A DNA stretch of 50,237 nt. Origin: Pinguiococcus pyrenoidosus (Eukaryota; Sar; Pinguiophyceae; Pinguiochrysidales; Pinguiochrysidaceae). The stretch is taken from assembly GCA_019677205.1 (NCBI GenBank), contig JAAMXY010002091.1, forward strand, positions 1 through 50,237, written 5' to 3'. Under the pieces are notes generated by a model that had not been told where the DNA came from, did no database searches, and was given only the letters and a program-made list of their open reading frames with translations. Below, in pieces: positions 29,646 to 40,714 of the stretch. How positions within the stretch are numbered: the stretch's first letter is position 1; each line of letters begins with the position of its first letter. The translations under genes were made by a program, and so were the position numbers.

Positions 29646-32600
29646 TCAACGGGTCCGTGGGCGATCTTCAGCAGCAAACACTTCCTCCACATTATCCACC
29701 ACCTCGGCCTCGTCTAGAAGCGCTTGCTCCGCATCTTGATTGCTTGCTTGCTGCGCATCGTCCTCCAGGTCCACCGGATCCTCCGGCTCAAAGTCTTCGG
29801 CATTCTCCGCTCCGAATGCATCGTCATCGGAAAGTACGTCGGTCCGACCGCCTGCCAAGGTGTCCGGAAGGAGTTGTCACGACACACAGCACCGCAACGG
29901 CTTCATGCACGATACAACTTACCTACGCCGTAGGACCGCGACAGGAGGGATTCGTAGAACTCTCCCGGCCTCATGCGCAGCGCACATTCCGCGTCGATCT
30001 GCGCAAGCACCGCCGCTCTCGTCGCGATGGGACGAGCGAGCTCCCCTACAGCGTACACAGCGCTATTAGCTCGAGCTGCCTCCCAGACAGCCATCTCATC
30101 AAAGCAGCAACATTTCACCTACCAACCGCTCCATCCACTCCAACAGACAGCTCGTCCGGTCGCGCCAATCGTCGACGCTGTGCCAGCAAGTCGCGACAGG
30201 CGTTGACGGCCGTCTCTCGAACTAGTGGGCATGGCAGGGCAACAAGCTTCGCTTAGACCAAGAGGGATTGCGCGAGCCATGCAGAGGAAAGAACAAGTTC
30301 CCACCAAGGTGCGCCAGCATGCTTTTCCGGACCACCGTGCCGTTGACCAGCGGACCCAATACGAAGCGATGCTTAGACGAAGCGACCCGCACCTAGCGAG
30401 GAAAGCGTGAGAGGTGAGAGGTTAGCATGCCAGACAACTCCTGTGGTAGATGCAGAATGGTTGGAACCGTTGCGACTCACGTTCGTGGGGCCAAAGATCT
30501 CGCTCTTGAACGTGTAGGTCCTTATCCGGTAGAGTCCAAGCGCCAAAGGTTCGACCACGATGTAAACTTGTGCCTACGCCCAGCCAGTTTCTCAGTCTAA
30601 GATCTCAAGGATATCGTCACAATCCAGCAAGGCCCAAACGCACCTGTGGAATGCTGGGGTAAGCAGCGTCCCAAGCCGCCGTACCGGGCACGTGCTGCCT
30701 GCCCGTGGCTTCCCAGAAGATGAGCGCCGCAAGCGGTTCTAAATGCGGGGGAAAGAGTTTGCGTCTCCTGTCTTAGCATGCATCCATGTTCAACTCGCGA
30801 TGATCTTGCGCTGCAGTCGGTACCTTCCGGTACGGAGGTTTGGTTATGGATCTTCTCCAGTCCTTTGCTCTCCATCACGCCGCTAGGATCTGCGAAGATC
30901 TTCTCCTCTGCAGATCCGTCATCAAGGTCATCCTGGGACCTGGGCGTCTGCCGCAGCGTTGGCTTGATCTCCGCAAGCGGCAAAGTCGGCGTGCGAAAGA
31001 CGACTTCCTCGAGCTGCGAAGCCCAATACAAGATCTTCCCCTCCGACAGCAGAGGATCCAGGCTCCCCATGAAGCCCCGGTGCGTCCGCACATCCACCTG
31101 AGGATGCCCTTGCTTTCAGTGCGCGAAGAACCACAAAACGACACGTGCATCGCATCGACAACATACCTCGGTGCCGAGATTGGACACAAAATGCACGAAG
31201 TCGTCGCCCAACGCTTGGATGGCCTCGACGGACGATTTCTGCGCTTCCTTCGGAACGCTTGAGATGCTTCTCGGGAAGACCTGAGGCAATTGCCATCAAC
31301 GAGCATCAGCACTCGTTGCCCGCCGGCCGACGAATCTACATCATCGCCATGCATGAATGGCTGCCATTGCCGCACCTGGATCAACGCCCTACTGTCTGTG
31401 AGGACGTGGTGCCGATCCGGGGTCAGGGACTCCTCCTTGTTCTTTGCCTGGAGACTCGCACGCGGAGGGCTGGTGGGAGGCGAGGCGAGGGCATCGCGGG
31501 ACCTGGATTTTTTGAAGCGGTTGGAGGCAGGCTTTGCGAGCATGGGGTTGCTGTGGTCCATCGTTGACTCGAGATCTTGGAGCGCGGCCGACAGCTTCTG
31601 ACTGTGTCTTGACGTATGCTCCGGCTTGGTCTTGGACACCGAGGTGATCCGCGTCGCCCCGTAGATGGGAATGACGAATCTGTCGCGGTCCGGAGTCGCA
31701 TCAAGCTGTGCCAGAAGCTCGCGCAGCCTGCGAAGAACGAGTACATACGAAAGACAAAGTCGTCAGCAACAACCACAAAGACAAGAAAAACAAAACGAGC
31801 GAGCTCCCCGCATCCTAGCAGTTGTGTGTCCATGGGCGTGTACCTTTCATCCTGGGAGCAGAGCTGCACGCCCCCCCAAGAGGCGGCGCTAAGCAGGCCC
31901 GTCTGAGCGAGGACCCTCCGGATGAGCAGAGCGCTATGGCTGGGTCCGTCCAAGAGCGTCGCCGGGGCCTCCAGCACCTTCCGCGGCGCGGCCGCACTCC
32001 GTCGCGCCGGCTGCTCACCCTCGCGAACTTCCGATAAGCTCGTCAGGCGCCTCAAGAAGGAATCTCCGCCAACGAGGGAATTCGGCGCGAGCGGCGACTG
32101 CTTCGGCAGGTCGATCAGGTGCTTGAGGAAGTGTACATCGAGGTCCGAAGGGCGTTCCGACGCCGTACTGAGCTGTGTGGACTGCTCGTCGCTTTCTCGC
32201 GGCATGCTGCCTGAGATGAGCGGCTCCAGGGGATCGTCCATCGCCCCATTCAGGGCGGCCCACTCTTGCCAGTCGACGCTGGTTCCAATGTCGTCCGCGG
32301 AACCAGTCGACAGATCGTCAAAGCCGTCGTACACAGGCACGCCACTGTAGACCTCCACGAAGCCGGGGTTGTCGGGGCTCATTGGCGCGGGGGAAGCGCA
32401 CGGAGTGGACTCCACGGACGGCTGGGCGGAGTCCGTGTCCGCAGAGACTTTTCGACTGAGCCAGACGTCCGACCGGCCGCGCTGGGCGAGCCACGCAGCG
32501 TTGCGCGAGGGGGACTGCATAACCGGATAGTTGAGGTAGGGAACCTCCACCCGCATCGGGGGCGGTATCTGCGCGTCGCCCTCGAACGGGGAGAGGCGCC

Positions 32601-35600
32601 ACGCGTATCGCCCGAAGCAGTCGCGGACGAGTACGGTCACGCTCAGATCCTCCCGCATCCCGTGCTTCGCGCCGAAGGCAGCTTGCAAGCCGTGCGCAGG
32701 CTCGGCGGGATGCTCGATGATGGTGAGCAGCAGCTTTCCGTGCGCCACTCCTGACTCGTACTGCCGTGCGGCGCCAACGAGGGCGTGCAGCACGCACGCC
32801 GATCGCTGGCGCTCGAGCTCCTCGGTGTTGACGTCGAATTGCACGTCCTGAGCGGCCGCGGAAGCTCCATTGCTCTGCGAGTACACGATGCTGCCGCGCT
32901 TGCGACCTTCGGCGGAGAGGTGCGCCTTCCACTCCTCGGTCATGGCAACAGCTTCCCAGTAGCCCCCGAGGTCGTCCAACGCGGCATCCTCCTCCAGGAG
33001 CGTCGTCAGGTGATGGTAAAAGTCCTGCGCCCGTGGACCCGTCATTTCCTTCGTCCACTTCTTCGGCCGCTTGCGCTGCGGTTTCAGGAACGAACGGGTG
33101 ATGCAGGCGTAGAGGCGCCTGCCCATGTCCACGGTGCTTTCCTGCAGGAGAAGCCTCCCATGCGCCACGCTTGGCGAGTTCGCGGCGATCGACGAGACCA
33201 GGTTTTGATTTTCCTGCGTCAGGCCCCCATCGCAGGCTTTCACCGCGCACTTTATGATGTTCCTGATGGTCTGCTCGATCTTGGCATCTTCTCCTTCCTC
33301 CACGACCAGCAGCTCGGGGACATTACTTGTCCAGCGCACCAGGGCTTCGAGGGCGGCGGCAATCACCAGGTGCTCCCTTTGGGAGTTGAAGGTCGACCGG
33401 ACGGGAAAGGCTTTCTCCTCCGCATCCGGTTGCTCAAACGAGGCCTCGTCACGGTTGCGCAATCGCTTCAGACTATTTTTCTTCAAAAAGTTTGACACGC
33501 CTGCACCTCCCAGGCGCTTCGGAACGGACTTACGCCGAATAACCTCTTGCGCCGTCTTGGGCGTGTTGGTCTTGTTGCTGGGCTTGCCCCGCCTCGGACC
33601 CTGGGCGACGATCTGACTGGCGCGGAGTCCGCCGTCCACCGCTTCAATGACGGTTCCATCGAAGGCGAAGTAGTGGGGCTTGGTGGAATTGCGCATATTG
33701 CGCAGGTTCTCCAGGCGGTGGAGGACCAGCGTCGTCAGGGGCCGCAGGATCGCGAAGTAGTAGTCCTTCCTACTGAGCTTCCGGACGGACTCGGGATGGG
33801 TGGCGAGAAAGCCAAGGACGCGGATGGCCGTCAGCACAACGCCACTGGTCCAGTGGTCTGGCTGCTTGTACAGGTTCTTGGACACGAACGTCAGGAGCGG
33901 GAGGCACTCCGCCGGACTCTCTGCCCACGCGACGCCGAGAGCCCAGAGCGCCGTCTGAAGGTTCTTGGAGTTCGTGTCCGTCCTCAGCAGCGTGTGCAAA
34001 AACGCCAACGCCCGGGACCGCTCGCGATCGAGCTGTGCGCGGAAGTCCATGAAGGATGCGACAATGGAGTCTGCCCCGCGCGGCTCCACGTCGAGAAGAT
34101 CCGCATCCTTCTCTGCATCCTCGTCCTCGTCGTAGCGGTCTTCATCTTCTTCAAAGCCCCTCTTGTCCTTGGCTTCAATTTCCAGCGTCTCGCTCAGCCT
34201 GTCTTCGTCGAAGTCGTTCATGTGCCCCGGCACGCTGATCTGCGCCAGGATGATCTTGAGGCACGAGTAGCGCAGGATGTGGACGGGGATTCCCAGCAGG
34301 TGCGCGTCCCCCGTCTCGGCCGCCGCCTCGTTCGGCGCGGAAGAGGGGACCAATCGGCGAGCGAAGCCCGCGAAGCCTCCTCGGCTGTCCGCGTAGGAAT
34401 CATCGGAAGGCCTCGGGTCACCATCCGGGACGGATTCGAGCGCAGAGAGGACGATGTCTACGGCATCGTTGATATGCGGCATCAGCCGACGAGCTCCCGA
34501 GCTGACCGGCCCGGGCGCGTTCAGCATGCCAGCGGCGACATACTGGACCACGGACACGACTACCGCAAGGGAGGCTTCTGGATCGGCATCGACCGACGGC
34601 AGGCACGTCCTGACAATCTGAAACAAGCGCAACCGGTGCGGCCGGTACAGCGGGCGCAGGGCATCTTGGCGGCCGGGGGAGCAGCAGATTCGCCCGATCG
34701 CGCCGATGGCCAACGCGCGACCGTGGAGGTATTCCTTGCGATCGCAAAGGGCCGCGTCGAAGAGCCAGGGCCCCAGCAGGCTTAGCACGGTGTTGGCGTC
34801 GGGGGGCAAGGCCCAGATCACGCCATGCCGAGGGTTCGACATCGACGGCAGGAATCGCTTGCGCTCGCCGCTCAGCTCCTGCTCCAGCAGGCGCTCCCCG
34901 ATGGCGCCCCACTCGTGCGCAGCGGCGGAGCTGCAGAGCATCTCGGCGATGGCGACGAGGCCTTTGACGGCCTCCTCCTGCACGGTCCCTTGCACGGGGG
35001 TGAGCCCGCCCATGATGTGCCGCAGACGCACGGGGGACCCGAGGCACCGAAGGATCCTGATCCACGCGAAACGCAGCTGACTGGGGGTCAACTGCATTCG
35101 GAGGTGCGTGGGGCAGGACGTCACCGGGCTCCTGCTACTCTCGACCTCCTCGATTTCCGCGACGTACTCCTCGCCCATCAGCAACGGATCGATCCTCGGC
35201 GTGACGCGCGCAAAGCGCGTGCTGCCGCGCACAATCTGCGACCAGCTCTCGTTCCGCCGGGTGCCCGGCACCTGATCCTTGGCTTGGCCGCCCGTGTCGC
35301 GTCGCGGAGCACGGTCGAGCCTGCGACTCCTGCGCACGCCGCTTTGCGCAGTGCTTTTCACACTGGCCGTCTGCACCTCGCCCCACTCGACCTCGATGAT
35401 GCAGCTCTTGGACTCCGCGCTGAACCGCGTGGGCGGCGTCTGCTTCGCGACGTTGGGGCGAGCGGCCGCCTCGTCAGGCTTGGGCAGCATCGGATTCGAC
35501 CCGGCGATCTCCCCCTCTTCCGACGCGAGCATCTCCTCCGTGCCCTGGGACGACGTGATCTCGCTTCCGGAGCGCTTGGCATACAGGTCGCCGATCCGGG

Positions 35601-37112
35601 GCGCGCGCGCGGGCGGCTCCTTCGGCTCGCTCGGGATGTCGCTCTCGAGCAACGGCTGCGGAAGCGAGTCCGCGACGTGACGCAGAAGCGCGCGCGTTAG
35701 GGCCTTCGTCACGCTTGCCCACGCCTCCACCACCACCTTTCGGTGGGCCCAGCGCTTGATGAGCCTCTCCAGCAAGATCCAGACGTCGCTCGCGCTCACG
35801 TCGTGTATGCTGCTGTTCTTGTCGAAGCTCTGCTGCACGCAGTACAGCTTGTGCTTGTCCGGCATGAATTCGTGAATCGCCTTCTCGGACGGGACCAAGA
35901 GCTCGCCACCGAGAACGGACGTGCTGGTGCGCTCGCCGGCCGCACCCGCGGCCGCGTTTCCATCCCCTGCGGGCTTGGCCGACGGCTCCTCCACGCCGAT
36001 GTGCTGCAGCGAGCGGAGGAAGAGCTCGAAGAGCCGTCGGATCAGCGCCTGAGCAAGGCGGTCGCCCAAGCTCTCGGGATGCTTGCCGCTGGGTTCCCTG
36101 CTCGGCGCCCCTGTGGGATCGGCGGCACTCTCGGCTGCAGCTTCGCTCGTCGCGATCTTCAAGGCCATGGCCTTCCCCAGCACGTCCAGCTCCTTGCGCC
36201 GCCGATGCAGCTGGATGCCAGACATGGACAGGCGTCCTTCGGGGCCGTCGGCCGGCGGCACGGGCTTTCGCTTCTGCTGGATTTCGAGCAGCTCCTTCTG
36301 GACGCGCCGCAGCCGCGGATCCGGCGTGATCTGCCTCGTTTCGCACGGAGCTGGACTGAGCAGCGCGTCCGTGATGCCCAGGAAGATCCTCAGCAGCGTG
36401 ATCCACGTGCCCTTGTCCATGCGGTATCCCTCGTCCCTCGCGTGATCGCCCATCATGCCCAGAAGACAGTGGCACAGGACCGCGTGGCGCCGGAGCAGCG
36501 CCTCCGACAGCTTGTCTCTCTCTTGGGGAACGTTGCCGCCGCGGAACGTCTCCGGCCCCTCTTGCGGCGTGACCACCGCGCGGCCCTCGGCGAACAGCAG
36601 CGAGAAGTGCGAGAAGATCGTGCGCTGCAGCCACGGCAGCTCGTCGGCGCTCAGCACATTGGGGCCGCCCTGTAGTGGAGAGCCAGACGCAAGTGAAGTC
36701 AGATCTCCCTTCCTTTTCTCGGAGCCTTTCCCCTTTTTGGGCAAAGAAGCCACTTGTGCATCAAAGGTGCTTTCGACCCAAAGAACATGGCGCGGAGAGT
36801 CTCTCGTGCGTCTCCGCTGACCTCTTGAAGCCACGTCGAGTAGATCGCGATGGCGCCAGCGGCGATGTCCGCGCCGCCATCGCCGAGCGGCAGCGCGAGA
36901 GCGCCTCCGAGGCACTCCATGACGAACTTGAGGTGCGCCACGGTGCGCAGCGGGTCTCTTTGCGCCGACGGCCCAAAGAGGGCGCGCGGCGCCACGCTCT
37001 CCACGGACGCCTGCGCAAAAGTGCGCCGCGCTTCCAGCTCATAGTCCGAGAGGATGTCGGTCTCCTTCGGGCTGTCCAAGAGCCCGAGCTCGCGGACCCA
37101 CGAGTTCAGCAT
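29646..37112 (-). CDS. RALGAPB: Ral GTPase-activating protein beta-subunit homologue
   Basis: Eleven exons, all in phase: 37112-36822, 36669-31844, 31727-31376, 31280-31167, 31097-30824, 30771-30644, 30573-30481, 30392-30305, 30221-30123, 30075-29923, 29851-29646. They give 2207 residues, against about 1500 in human RALGAPB. The N terminus matches the family (FVMECLGGALALPL), as do TWITLLRIFLGITDALLSP and GPWLFDAAL. Most of the 4.8-kb exon is HEAT-like helices with acidic and basic inserts. Exons 3-10 form a Rap/RalGAP-like domain: DRFVIPIYGATR, FVSNLGTEVDVRTHRGFMG, LIFWEAT, VLGPLVNGTVV, then VRETAVNACR. RalGAP-beta is the non-catalytic partner of RalGAP-alpha, and no obvious asparagine-thumb helix was found here. 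The tail is very acidic. Introns are 47-152 bp. Confidence 0.85.
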
Positions 37113-37530
37113 GGCCGCGTTGGATTCCGAACTCCGGCGCACCTGCCCCTCTTTGCGCCGCCTTGGCCCAGCTTTGCATGAACGCTGCCATAGGGCAGCT
37201 GGATAGCGCAAAAAGAATCTGGCGCAAAGAGAATTCAAAGGCTCGGAAGGGATCTTCCAATTTTAAAAGGGATTGTTCCGCGCCACGCTGCGGAACAACC
37301 GGGGCCATGGACGGGCATGCAGGGCGGCTGGGGCGTCAAGTGGGGCCCCGGCGGATCGACGGCCAGAGCGCGGCGCGGAGGTCGGCAGGAAGCCGTGGAA
37401 GATCCGGGACCTCTCGAGGCCAAAAAAGGGGAGGCTTTCCTTCGAAGATCCGTCGAATGAGCGCCTCCGGAACGTTCTCAAAAAGCCGGAAGGTCCGTCG
37501 TGTACGGAGGGGATAAGAACGCCGAAGGGC
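37113..37530 (-). promoter_or_regulatory. Upstream region of RALGAPB with TTTTAAA core
   Basis: This 418-bp gap separates the EXO1 stop from the RALGAPB start; both genes are on the minus strand. It is GC-rich except for AATTTTAAAAG at 37259-37269, about 150 bp upstream of the RALGAPB ATG. The same core recurs in other promoter gaps. No gene was seen. Confidence 0.35.
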
Positions 37531-40150
37531 CTAGGCCGACTGAAACTGGCTCCGGGACTTGGGATCCGTGATCGGCGGACTCAAAGATACCGCGTACGCC
37601 TGCGGAGACGGGCCATGCGGTACGCTCCCGCCGCTGTACGCAAAGGCCGCGAAGCTCCCTCCCGATGACGTCGTGGCCGACGATGCGGTTCCCACCGACG
37701 CGGCTGCGCACCTTCGGCGCCCTGGACTTCGATCCGTGGGGGTTTCCGCTACGGGTGACCCGCTGAGCTGCGCCAGGCGGGGGGACTTCCTCGAGCCATG
37801 CCGCCGCGGCTTCACCGGCGTCTTCGGCCGGGAGTGACCGCAAGCCATGCATTTCCTCTTCAGCCAGCCATTCAGAAGCGTGCAGCGCTCGCACTGCCAG
37901 TCTTCCCTGCCCGCCTCCGACGTGCGGGAGCGCTTTCTCGGCCGGTCTCTGCCGCTGGCGCCCATCGCAGACTTGGCTGCTGAGGCATCATCACCGTCAC
38001 CCTTCCGCTCGAACTGTGCGAGGTCGATGCGCCGTATCTCCGCCATGTTGTTGTTGTTGTTGTTGTTGTTGTTGTGGTTGTTGTTGTTGTTGCTGCTGCT
38101 GCTGCTGCGGTGTGCGCCCGGGGTGGCGGCTGCGTTCAGGATCGAAGCTTCCTTCCCCATGGGACTTGACAATTGGACGCTCGGATCGTTCACCGACTCC
38201 TCCTTTGCATAACTGTTAAAGGTTTCAACTGACGTAGGCGCGGAGGCTGCGTTCGCCAGAGAGCTCCTCGGTTGGAGGCAAGAAGCATCGCCTGGCTTTG
38301 CTGCAGACTTTGCCAGGACCGGTGCCGGTATGCTTCTCGACGTGGTGCTGGAGAAGAAGCGGCTGCTCGACGACGATGATGCGGATCCTGCAACACCGCG
38401 ACCCGTTGCAGTCTGACAGTCGGGCGTCAGCGAAGGAGCCACGGGCTGGGCTTCATCAGCAGAAGCGCTCGCCTTGTCGCTCCCGACCGGCTGGGAGAAG
38501 ACAAATGAGCTCTCGCATTCGCTCTCGCAGATGCTCGTGGCGGAAGTCGTGCAGGTAGATTCTTCTTCGTCGCGAGCTTCCAGGTTCCCCGAGGCCTCAG
38601 AAGTCTGCGATAGCTCTGCTTCGACGCCCTTGGCTGCTCGCGCGAAGAAGGACGCTATGCTTCCGCCGAAGGATTTTGCCTTCTTGGTACGCGGGGCAGC
38701 TTGTGAGCGGCGCATGCCTGACTGGACGCCGAAGAAGGACGACACTTTCCTCTGGCGCGGGTCCTTGCTCCATTTGCTCGCCGGCTCGGCCTGCCCGGCC
38801 GGCAGCTTCCTTGCGAATCGCCCGATGCCCACGGCTGCCTTGTTCCTGCTGACGTTCTCAGAGGATGCCGATCGCTCCTGCAGCGGCTGCGCTGCCTGCT
38901 TCCAAGGCTTTCTCACAAGTCTACGGTCCCCTTGCGCTGCCGGAGGCGCTTCATCTCGCTTCATAAACCCAAACTCTGTTCTCTTGCAAGGGCAGATCTC
39001 GCCCCTCGCAGCTCGCTCCAGCAGAGCCATCTCCGCCGCCGTCTCTGGGATCGCACCCAGAAAAGACGTGTCCATCGCTTCGGGAGCTTTGAGAAGCGCG
39101 AGATGGCGCAACCGTTTGCTGGACGGATCGAAGACCGTTTGGTGGCCGTAGGTGTAGACGGCCCTCTCGAAGCTCTCTCTGTAGCCTTCGGGAAGCACCG
39201 ACTTGGCAGCCCGCGCGCGATACTCCAGCGTGCGCAGAACCCGGTCCATTCGCCGAAACCGCTTCACCAGCTCGTAGGCCTTCCGGATGCCGTACCCCGG
39301 CAGGGACGAGAGGTAGTCACAGCCCGCCGTGACGCACATGAGCACCATCTCTTGCCTCCCCCAGCCGCGCAGATCGACGAGCTTGCCCTTCGAAGGCTTC
39401 AGCACCTTGTCCAAGACGTCCTTCTGCTCCAGCCGCTTTCCCTCGCCGTTGTGGTCCATCTTCGTGAGGAGAATGGGCACGCCGTACGGAATCAGATCGC
39501 TGTCATCGGATATCGCCGCCGTGCACACGCCAGAGCGGCAGAGGAACGCCAGCTGAGCATCCGCCTCGTACGGCGCGACCACGACGTCCACTTGATCCCG
39601 GAAGCGTTCCCTGACGGCGTGAATGACCCTGGCGGCCATCTCCGTCGTCACGTTCACAGCTCGGGCGTACATCTTGTGCGCGGTGGCCGAGTCGCCTTTC
39701 TCCGTGGCCTGCCGAGCTGCTTCGATCGCAGATTCCCGTCTCCTTCGTCGCTCTCCCTATGGCGCAGATCATGCCCTGGATGAGGCGCGCGGACCGGGCG
39801 ATGCTGCCTTCCGGTGGCCATCTCTGCCCGGATGGACACGTCCGTTTGTCCGCCAGAACCGGCTGCGGCATTGCCTCACGCACCTCTTCTGCCGCCTTTG
39901 CGGGGAGCGGCGCGCCGTCAAAGACTAAATAAGGTCGCACTCCAAAGTGCAGCAGGAGCCCCACTCGCTCGAGGCAGTAGTCCACATACACGGTGGTGGA
40001 TAGGCCGGAGCAGAGCGCCCGCGCGCAGCCATAGGCGCCACGGTGGAGCCAGACGTACATGTCCACGGCCACCGAGCAGCTGGCATACTCGCGGATGTGG
40101 AAGGGCGTCTGCGCCGCCTCCAGGAGCGGCAGGAGGCCGTTCACGCCCAT
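37531..40150 (-). CDS. EXO1: Exonuclease 1 (Rad2/XPG family) with PIP box and RanBP2 zinc finger
   Basis: Two exons (40150-39884, 39756-37531) with a 127-bp intron and a phase 0 join give 830 residues. EXO1 is a 5'-3' exonuclease and flap endonuclease for mismatch repair and end resection. The N domain starts MGVNGLLPLLEAA and has AVDMYVWLHRGA and LVFDGAPLP. The I domain has VAPYEADAQLAFL, DDSDLIPYG and AGCDYLSSLPGYGIRKAYEL, so all the metal-binding acidic motifs are present. The C-terminal half is disordered, with a perfect PCNA-interaction motif QRKVSSFF (Q424 to F431), a second FF-containing copy (SIASFF) and a poly-Asn tract around residues 640-660. Near the end is a RanBP2-type zinc finger, WQCERCTLLN...CMAC (C711, C714, C725, C728). 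That zinc finger is not typical of EXO1. It is divergent with the HECT ligase. Confidence 0.88.
38046..38106 (-). repeat. AAC/CAA trinucleotide repeat coding poly-Asn
   Basis: An almost pure run of TTG/TGT triplets on the plus strand reads as a long Asn tract, interrupted by one His, in the disordered C-terminal half of EXO1. Triplet repeats of this kind vary in length between strains. Confidence 0.8.
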
Positions 40151-40479
40151 GGTGCGTCCGCGCCGCGGCGCGCGCGCATCCCGTGTATTGAAGGAAAGGC
40201 GGGCCGGAGCCTAACGGACATGCTCCTAGATCGGGTTCGGATCTCAACAGGTCAGCTGACTGTATCTGAAGCCACCGCACTTGATCCCGGCATGCGAGAT
40301 GTTTCAAATCTTTCGCGCGGGAGCGCGGGACCGAGTCTCGGCATCTGTCACCAGCACCATTGAGGTACTGCACCACTATCGAAGCGGAGGTTTTTGGGGT
40401 TTGCGGAAGGATCCAGACGTCAGCCATAGGATGCAGTCTCGAGAATTACTGTTTCGTATCTTCGAAAGAAGGTGATAGT

Positions 40480-40545
40480 ATGCTTATACCAAAATTTGTG
40501 TAAGTCCTGACTATTAATATTTTAAAATTAGTTTTAAACAAATCC
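40480..40545. promoter_or_regulatory. AT-rich island in divergent gap 40151-40714
   Basis: The island lies between the EXO1 (-) and HECT (+) starts. It contains ATTTTAAAATT at 40519-40529 and GTTTTAAAC at 40531-40539 in otherwise GC-rich DNA. It is one of the best examples of the recurrent promoter-gap island. No gene was seen in the rest of the gap. Confidence 0.4.
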
Positions 40546-40714
40546 TCAGGCTCTTCTTCGCGTCGAAAGCCTTGGAGCTTCGGGAAAGAACGCCACGCGA
40601 GAGGGCCTCCGGACGCCGCACTTTGGCACCATCGCTGGCATCTTAGCATTAAGTGTTTAAGTACGTTTCCATTTCCCGTGGATCGCTGAAGCGGCGCGCC
40701 GTACAGCACGCGCC

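Noticed and set aside
31167-31376. Histone-fold-like pattern in the region around VPKEAQKSSVEAI
   Set aside because: Upstream and downstream exons join in phase and the whole region matches the Rap/RalGAP-like domain of RalGAP-beta, with the VDVRTHRGFMG motif following directly.
31423-31843. C-terminal 140 residues of the long minus-strand ORF 31423-36915
   Set aside because: The ORF reads through the intron 31728-31843 and then continues in a wrong frame. A GT donor at 31843 and an acceptor at 31728 restore the conserved frame.
33547-34785. 412-codon plus-strand ORF
   Set aside because: It is antisense to the RalGAP gene with no domain; a shadow of strong third-position GC bias.
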